Source: Brevinematales bacterium
Lineage (GTDB): Bacteria > Spirochaetota > Brevinematia > Brevinematales > GWF1-51-8
Length of the DNA stretch: 35,738 nt
Reading direction: 5' to 3'
Assembly (NCBI GenBank): GCA_013177895.1
Contig: JABLXV010000037.1
Span: 1 to 35,738, forward strand
This document shows positions 31,180-35,738 of this stretch, one piece after another. The notes under the pieces were generated by a model. The model was given only the letters and a program-made list of their open reading frames with translations. It was not told the origin of the DNA and ran no database searches. The translations under genes and the position numbers were made by a program. Numbering within the stretch: position 1 is the first letter of the stretch; the number at the start of each line of letters is the position of its first letter.

Positions 31180-32012
31180 ACCTTCCATCCCAATTTTTCA
31201 CGAAGCGTCTCGAAGAATTTGCTGTCGCCGAAATAATACATCTGGACCGGATGCGGGAACTTGCGCACGATTATCACGTCGTCGGTCATCAGTTCCTTAT
31301 GCTCCTGCCCGTCTATCGAAAGGATCACGCCGAGATCGGCGGTGCAGTTCCGCAGTTCTATCTCCTTATCGCCGCTCATCACAATCGGGCGTACCCCGAG
31401 AGTGTGCGCGCAGATCGGCGTAATAACGAATCCTTCCAGCCCGGGAAGGAGCACCGGCCCTCCGGCGGAGAGGTTGTACGCGGTCGACCCGGTGGAGGTG
31501 CAGACGATAACGCCGTCCGCGCGGTACCGCGATAACGGTTCTTCCGACACGCGCAGGTCGATATCGACCATACGCGAGACCGCCGCGCCCCTGCTGATGA
31601 CCGCCTCGTTCAGCGCCTCGAAGTGCGCGATAATCTGATCCCCGCGCCGTACTTCGACATCCAGCATCATACGCCGTATATATTTTGCCTTGCCGCCTAG
31701 TATCTTGTCAATAATTGTCTCTATATTTTCAGGGTTAATTTCCATCAGGAAGCCCAGCCGTCCGGCGTTGATACCCACTATCGGGATATTCAGCCCGTGA
31801 AGGGTGCGGGCGGTAAAAAGGTAAGTGCCGTCGCCGCCGATAGCGAATATCACCTCCATCGGGGGATATTTCGCGAGCGCTTCCGGGGAGTATTCTTCCG
31901 GGGAGAACACCGCGCATTCCACCCCGCGTTCCCGGAGCAGACGTTCCATATTTTCGCAGATCGCCGCCGTATTGGGCTTTCTCCGGTTGACTATCATTAA
32001 CGCGTTTTTCAT
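31176..32012 (-). CDS. nadK: NAD kinase
   Basis: 278 aa, makes NADP from NAD and ATP. GGDGT (59-63) is the phosphate-binding hallmark, followed by the NE-x-x-(I/V)-x-R-like ALNEAVISRG, the TSTGSTAYNLSAGGP NAD-binding loop, the ITPICAHTL block and LSIDGQE. The ATG at 32012 overlaps the preceding gene's stop; a longer in-frame extension upstream reads through the preceding gene and is rejected. recN starts at its stop. Confidence 0.95.
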   Translation of the reverse strand: MKNALMIVNRRKPNTAAICENMERLLRERGVECAVFSPEEYSPEALAKYPPMEVIFAIGGDGTYLFTARTLHGLNIPIVGINAGRLGFLMEINPENIETIIDKILGGKAKYIRRMMLDVEVRRGDQIIAHFEALNEAVISRGAAVSRMVDIDLRVSEEPLSRYRADGVIVCTSTGSTAYNLSAGGPVLLPGLEGFVITPICAHTLGVRPIVMSGDKEIELRNCTADLGVILSIDGQEHKELMTDDVIIVRKFPHPVQMYYFGDSKFFETLREKLGWKV

Positions 32013-32935
32013 TTCCGTTTTCTCCCTGTCAGAAAATCGACTATCCGTTCCTTCACCCGCTGGAAAAATATCCTGATGGAATGCGTGCCGAACCTGTCCG
32101 AAAAATCCTTGACTGCATGCTCGATCGCGGTATCCCCGTACTTTTCCTTGAGGTAATGCCAATGATCCATGATCCATATATAAAGGTCGCCCTTCGTACG
32201 CCCGGGGAACCGCCGGAGTATCTTCGTGCGGGTGACCACGTTTATCACGATCAGGTATGCGTCGTAATACCACCGCCGCACCGCTTCTTCCCATGTCGGG
32301 TCGCGGTGTTCCTTCTCGCCGAGCAGGTACTTATAAGTGACTATATGCTCCAGTAAACGGTAATATCCCCACGGCGCGGTCAGATCGAGATGCACGCCGG
32401 GGACTATTTCATCCAGGTGAGTCCGTTCGAGAAAGAAGTTATAGCTTTCCGCGATCAGGAGCCCCTTCTCGGTCAGGTGCTTCTCCGTTATCGGGACGCG
32501 TGTAAAAAGCTCCACGACCTCCGCGTCGATAAACGCCTGACCCTTTTCGAGCGCGACCGACACCCTGTGATTCCCGTCGCGGACAAAGTAGTACTCGCCG
32601 ATCTTATAGACCGATATCGGGGGGAGGTCGCGGTTATCGAGGCGCGCGATATCGATGCCTTCCCAACGGTCGCGGGTATGCTGCTGCTGGGGCATGAAGT
32701 TGATATCGAAGTCCTGGTAACGCCCCTCGCTCCCGACAATTCTGTCGAGCGGAATGGAGCTCATCCCGCGAAATACCATCCCGTGCGGCGAAAGCAGGTA
32801 CTTTACCTCGTCGAACTGGAATAATTGATTGTTCACACTGAATATTGTGGAAAAAAGACGGTTAAAAAACGCTTTATTACGCGCGCGCTCAAAATCCATT
32901 TTCGCTATGTTCTGGTTTTCATTAAAAGGATACAT
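32009..32935 (-). CDS. ParB-like-domain protein
   Basis: 308 aa. The middle ~100-140 reads DLPPISVYKIGEYYFVRDGN and HRVSVALEKGQAF, the 'DGNHR' active-site-like pattern of ParB/Srx-fold proteins (compare E-G-x-HR of ParB). The flanking parts are rich in Arg and aromatic residues and helical, with WGYYRLLEHIVTYKYLLG and a C-terminal basic tail. It is not the chromosome-segregation ParB: the HTH domain is absent. Found next to nadK in the same operon, gene starts overlap by 4 bp. Function unknown. Confidence 0.72.
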   Translation of the reverse strand: MYPFNENQNIAKMDFERARNKAFFNRLFSTIFSVNNQLFQFDEVKYLLSPHGMVFRGMSSIPLDRIVGSEGRYQDFDINFMPQQQHTRDRWEGIDIARLDNRDLPPISVYKIGEYYFVRDGNHRVSVALEKGQAFIDAEVVELFTRVPITEKHLTEKGLLIAESYNFFLERTHLDEIVPGVHLDLTAPWGYYRLLEHIVTYKYLLGEKEHRDPTWEEAVRRWYYDAYLIVINVVTRTKILRRFPGRTKGDLYIWIMDHWHYLKEKYGDTAIEHAVKDFSDRFGTHSIRIFFQRVKERIVDFLTGRKRK

Positions 32936-32951
32936 CGCGCTACCCTGTATT

Positions 32952-33626
32952 TTAATTCAGATCGAGAATCTGATAATCATAACAATTAATCACCCGGGTA
33001 CCGAGATACTCCGTTTCACGGGGAATATTCCGGTCGTAAAGATGGATATGCCCGTGAAGGAGGTATTTCGGGCGGAATTTTTCGATAAACCACCTGAACG
33101 CCTCGAATCCCCGATGGGGCAGGTCTTTCCCGTCATGGATATCCAGCGGCGGGGCATGAGTGACCAGTATATCCGCGAAACTTCCCCGCCTGAAACGGTT
33201 CCACCAGAGTTTGGGGACAAGCCGGTATATCTTCCGCTTCATCTCCTGCTCGGTATATTGATGGTCACCGCGGTTGTAACGCATGGAACCTTCCAGCCCG
33301 AAGAACGATAGATTCCCCAGCGACACCGACCGGCGGTCGAGATTAATGCCGCCGAAGTTGCCGTCACGGTTATAATTCAGCGCGGACTGGTAGAAATCGT
33401 TCCCATACGCGGCGTCATAGACGGCATTCTGCGCCTTGATATCGTACTGGTCGTGATTTCCGCACACATAGTAAAGAGGTTTTCCAAGCATCGAGACGAG
33501 ATAATCCAAATAATACTCGGGGAGATCGCCGCAGGATATAATTAAATCCACGTTCCCGGCGATTTTTTTAATCTGGGGGCTATACAGAAACTTATTGACT
33601 TCATCGCTGACAACAAGAACTCTCAA
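32952..33626 (-). CDS. Calcineurin-like metallophosphoesterase
   Basis: 224 aa. Metal-ligand motifs in order: VVSDE (1-10), IISCGDLPEYY (GD), YYVCGNHDQYD (GNHD), VTHAPPLDIHDG and LLHGHIHLYD. The first motif is SDE-x-N instead of the usual D-x-H, so a ligand may be altered. Likely a phosphodiesterase on nucleotides or phospholipids. Start is TTG at 33626; the nearest SD (GAGGTG) is 13 nt away, a poor fit, so coupling to the 50-aa gene 9 bp upstream is likely. Confidence 0.85.
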   Translation of the reverse strand: MRVLVVSDEVNKFLYSPQIKKIAGNVDLIISCGDLPEYYLDYLVSMLGKPLYYVCGNHDQYDIKAQNAVYDAAYGNDFYQSALNYNRDGNFGGINLDRRSVSLGNLSFFGLEGSMRYNRGDHQYTEQEMKRKIYRLVPKLWWNRFRRGSFADILVTHAPPLDIHDGKDLPHRGFEAFRWFIEKFRPKYLLHGHIHLYDRNIPRETEYLGTRVINCYDYQILDLN

Positions 33627-33635
33627 AGCTATTCT

Positions 33636-33788
33636 TTACACCTCTTCAATATGTTTCTCTATAAACGCCTCAAAGTCAGGCCGGCTCATTTTATCCTTAT
33701 AAACTTCCCAGATAGAATCGATCAGTTCAGCTTTGGTAGCGAATTTTACGCCCTTCTGAGCATCTTCGAGAGTTACTTTAAATGCCAT
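33636..33788 (-). CDS. 50-aa small protein
   Basis: Reads MAFKVTLEDAQKGVKFATKA then ELIDSIWEVYKDKMSRPDFE and AFIEKHIEEV, TAA. The GGAGG lies 7 nt before the ATG. It is amphipathic, helical and charged, without Cys. It stands 56 bp after nadA and 9 bp before the phosphoesterase on the same strand, so it is probably part of the operon. No family recognised. Confidence 0.7.
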   Translation of the reverse strand: MAFKVTLEDAQKGVKFATKAELIDSIWEVYKDKMSRPDFEAFIEKHIEEV

Positions 33789-33844
33789 GCGGTAGCCTCC
33801 GTAATCATAATTATCGAAATAACCCTACGCCCCTTCAGTTACCA

Positions 33845-34756
33845 TTACTTAATCTCCAGCATCCTGACAATACTCCGTCTCGCCTTATCCGCAACCTCCG
33901 GGTCAACCTTCACCTCAAACTGATCGTAACGGAGCGAGTCGAGCACCTTCGGCAGCGTAATCTTCTTCATATTCGCGCAGCGCATCGGCTTCATCGGTTC
34001 GATAAACTCCCTGTCGGGAAACCGTTTCGCAAGCGCGTGCAGCATCCCGCACTCGGTCACCACGATGAACTTTTTCGTTTCGGGGTGACGCTCCACCGCG
34101 GCGAACATCTGGCCCGTACTGCAAACCTCGTCGGCGATATCGAGAATATTCCTCGGGCATTCGGGGTGAGCTATTACCAGCGCGCCGGGATTCGCTTCCT
34201 TCGCACCGATAATCGAATCGATATCCGCCTTCTGATGCACCACGCAATACCCTTCCCATAACACCATCGGTTTGCCGGTCTTCCGGCGTATATAATCGCC
34301 GAGGTTCTTATCGGGAAGAAATACAATTTTATCGCTTTCGATACTGTTAATTACTTTCTCCGCGTTACCCGACGTACAGCAGATATCGATCTCCGCCTTC
34401 GTTTCGGCGTGGGTATTCACATACGCCACGAAAACATGATCGGGATACACCTTCCGCCATTCCCGTACCTGCTTGACTGTCGCGAAATCGGCGAGCGGGC
34501 ATCCGGCCTGCATATCCGGAATCAGCACCCGTTTATCCGGGTTCAGGATCGCCGCGGTCTCCGCCATAAAGTACACCCCGCAGAATACAATCAACGGTTC
34601 GCTGATCTGCGCGGCGCGGCGGGCTAATTCGAGGGAATCCCCCGTAAAATCCGCGATATCCTGTATATCCGCCGTCTGGTAATTATGCGCCAGTATTATC
34701 GCGTTCTTCTCTTTCTTCAGCCGCCCGATCTCAGCCTTCATCTCTTCTAATTCCAT
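33845..34756 (-). CDS. nadA: Quinolinate synthase
   Basis: 303 aa [4Fe-4S] enzyme that condenses iminoaspartate and DHAP to quinolinate in NAD synthesis. Three cysteines fit the cluster ligands: Cys86 (QAGCPLAD), Cys200 (AHPECPRN) and Cys260 (KPMRCANM). Other signs: AIILAHNYQTADIQDIADFTGDS..., YVNTHAE, CCTSGNA and LPDKNLG. nadB and nadC are not here. Start 34756 follows GAGAGG; the longer frame (from 34819) begins upstream of the predicted +1 at 34802 and is rejected. Confidence 0.96.
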   Translation of the reverse strand: MELEEMKAEIGRLKKEKNAIILAHNYQTADIQDIADFTGDSLELARRAAQISEPLIVFCGVYFMAETAAILNPDKRVLIPDMQAGCPLADFATVKQVREWRKVYPDHVFVAYVNTHAETKAEIDICCTSGNAEKVINSIESDKIVFLPDKNLGDYIRRKTGKPMVLWEGYCVVHQKADIDSIIGAKEANPGALVIAHPECPRNILDIADEVCSTGQMFAAVERHPETKKFIVVTECGMLHALAKRFPDREFIEPMKPMRCANMKKITLPKVLDSLRYDQFEVKVDPEVADKARRSIVRMLEIK

Positions 34757-34808
34757 CGAAACGCGACCTCTCATCGCAATACGTCGCGGGACGCACTGGC
34801 AGTAATTA

Positions 34809-34836
34809 ATTATAGGCAATTTCCCGGAAATGTCAA
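34809..34836 (-). promoter_or_regulatory. nadA (operon) promoter
   Basis: Minus-strand TTGACA (34831-34836), 16 bp, TATAAT (34809-34814). It gives a ~46-nt leader. Confidence 0.7.
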
Positions 34837-34854
34837 CAGATTTTTCCGTTTTTG

Positions 34855-35502
34855 TTACTTATAGGCGTTTAACAGCCCCTCCGCCTGCTTCCGGTTCTTA
34901 TCCAGACGCATCATCAAGTTATCGATCACTTTGTAATAATCCAGCATCCCCGTCTTCATTTTATACATCTCGTCCTCGAGATCGAAATGATACCCGTAAA
35001 TATCGAAATTGAGGTGGTATCCCTTGACGGCGTCGGCCTGCTGAGCGTAACCGATCGCGAGATTCCAGTACTTCCTGGCCTCGCCGAAGTAAAACTCCGC
35101 TATTTCGTAACCGTCGAGATAGAGCTTGAGGTATTCATGGTTATAGAACTGGATGTGCTCCTGGAAGAAATAGTACCCGTAGTCGATATACGCCTGGGTC
35201 AGAAGCCGGCAGATATGCATCATCAGCAGGTTCTGGTACTTCCGGTACTGGTTCTCGTTGGTTACCGGTACGAGCGCCTTGATGGGGTTGTCGAACGGGA
35301 CGCAGTAGGCGTACTCGAGGAAGGATATATTCCTGCTGATATTGTCCTGATCGCTGTACAGCCATTGATCGAACAATCCGACGAATTGTTCCTTATAACG
35401 GTAATAATCCGGGACCTGCTTGAACTTGAAGTCTTCCTTGTCCGCGAATCCGTTTACCGACGCGAGCAGAATCAACCCGAATAAGAATAAATAATTTCTC
35501 AT
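34855..35502 (-). CDS. Exported helical protein of unknown function
   Basis: 215 aa. Signal peptide MRNYLFLFGLILLASVNGFA (1-20) with an A-x-A-like cleavage. The mature protein is helical and very rich in Tyr, Phe and Asp (YYKVIDNLMMRLDKN, YGYYFFQEHIQFYNHEYL, NFDIYGYHFDLEDEMYKMK), resembling a TPR-like helical hairpin array. A longer in-frame start at 35610 is possible but would bury the signal peptide. The SD is weak (GGGAAAA). No family recognised. Transcribed toward nadA, from a different strand orientation than nothing nearby. Confidence 0.65.
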   Translation of the reverse strand: MRNYLFLFGLILLASVNGFADKEDFKFKQVPDYYRYKEQFVGLFDQWLYSDQDNISRNISFLEYAYCVPFDNPIKALVPVTNENQYRKYQNLLMMHICRLLTQAYIDYGYYFFQEHIQFYNHEYLKLYLDGYEIAEFYFGEARKYWNLAIGYAQQADAVKGYHLNFDIYGYHFDLEDEMYKMKTGMLDYYKVIDNLMMRLDKNRKQAEGLLNAYK

Positions 35503-35598
35503 GCTTTTTTCCCAAAAGTATTCTACATCTAATATCGGTTTGGAAATAAAAAGGATTAATCCTAAACGGCAAGGAAAAACGTTTTGCGGGATAAACTT

Positions 35599-35618
35599 TC
35601 TTTCTGACACCAGAAAGA
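35599..35618 (+). repeat. Partial copy D of the CTTTCTTTC hairpin repeat
   Basis: TCTTTCTG (35599-35606), loop ACAC, CAGAAAGA (35611-35618), inside ACTTTCTTTCTG. The following blocks of copies A-C are not seen before the window ends at 35738; the last ~100 bases hold no recognisable gene. Confidence 0.4.
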
Positions 35619-35738
35619 TGATATGATAAAAGACCGGTGAGAAAATCCTTTTCTAATTCTGAATAATCAAATTGAGATAGAAAAGGAGTAGATAGGTTAT
35701 AGGTTGGCCGCTTTCTTAGGGCAAATGACCCTGACAGA

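Noticed and set aside
31176-32294. NAD kinase with a 94-residue N-terminal extension
   Set aside because: The extension overlaps the ParB-like gene in another frame. The real ATG at 32012 overlaps that gene's stop in the usual way.

Overview
The window (about 35.7 kb, GC near 50% outside some AT-rich patches, standard genetic code) looks like chromosomal DNA of an uncultured diderm bacterium. A spirochaete-like lineage is the best guess. The reasons are an OmpA protein with FSPN-x-DG repeats, a periplasmic-sensor/7TM/SpoIIE phosphatase, an HD-GYP protein and many lipoproteins with LxxC-type lipoboxes. The lineage call is inference. I see no tRNA, rRNA, CRISPR array, transposase or integrase.

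Layout. 1-847(-) is a truncated sugar ABC solute-binding lipoprotein. 1143-2234 is an AT-rich HTH/histidine-kinase-like ATPase/STAS-like (DUF4325) switch protein with its own promoter and a dyad operator. 2353-7681 carries ridA, valS, dcd and an HD-GYP c-di-GMP phosphodiesterase. 8123-11458 holds a divergent lipoprotein / SpoIIE phosphatase pair. 11466-12450 holds a 35-codon ORF and a coupled DUF2442-HEPN gene pair. 12453-15203 holds an MFS permease, an exported protein, a DUF1801 protein, an L7/L12-CTD-like protein and a four-Cys small protein. 15507-18728 is a lipoprotein plus OmpA/FSPNxDG outer-membrane operon. 18823-20560 is a small accessory island (DUF2971, solitary HicB, HepT/MntA toxin-antitoxin). 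20641-22229 is apt and pta. 22683-24525 carries two separately promoted zinc metalloproteases. 24732-27752 carries a repeat lipoprotein, a peroxiredoxin, a DUF454 gene that appears to start with AUA, an ICMT-like methyltransferase and a Nudix hydrolase. 28345-29371 is an XRE/ImmA-like pair with a palindromic operator. 29485-34756 is a nadA - 50-aa protein - phosphoesterase - ParB-like - nadK - recN gene string. 34855-35502 is an exported protein of unknown function.

The gene-free stretches are not empty. A dispersed composite repeat occurs near 7.8, 22.4 and 28.1 kb, with a partial copy at 35.6 kb. It begins with a near-perfect hairpin built on CTTTCTTTC. Each copy has a different stem sequence but keeps the base pairing, which suggests selection on an RNA or cruciform fold. 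A second family of GTGAAAAGTG-like low-complexity sequence borders the modules of the 18.8-20.6 kb island. The most likely undescribed systems are the self-contained HTH-ATPase-STAS switch (1.1-2.2 kb), the DUF2442-HEPN pair (11.7-12.4 kb) and the covarying structured repeat.
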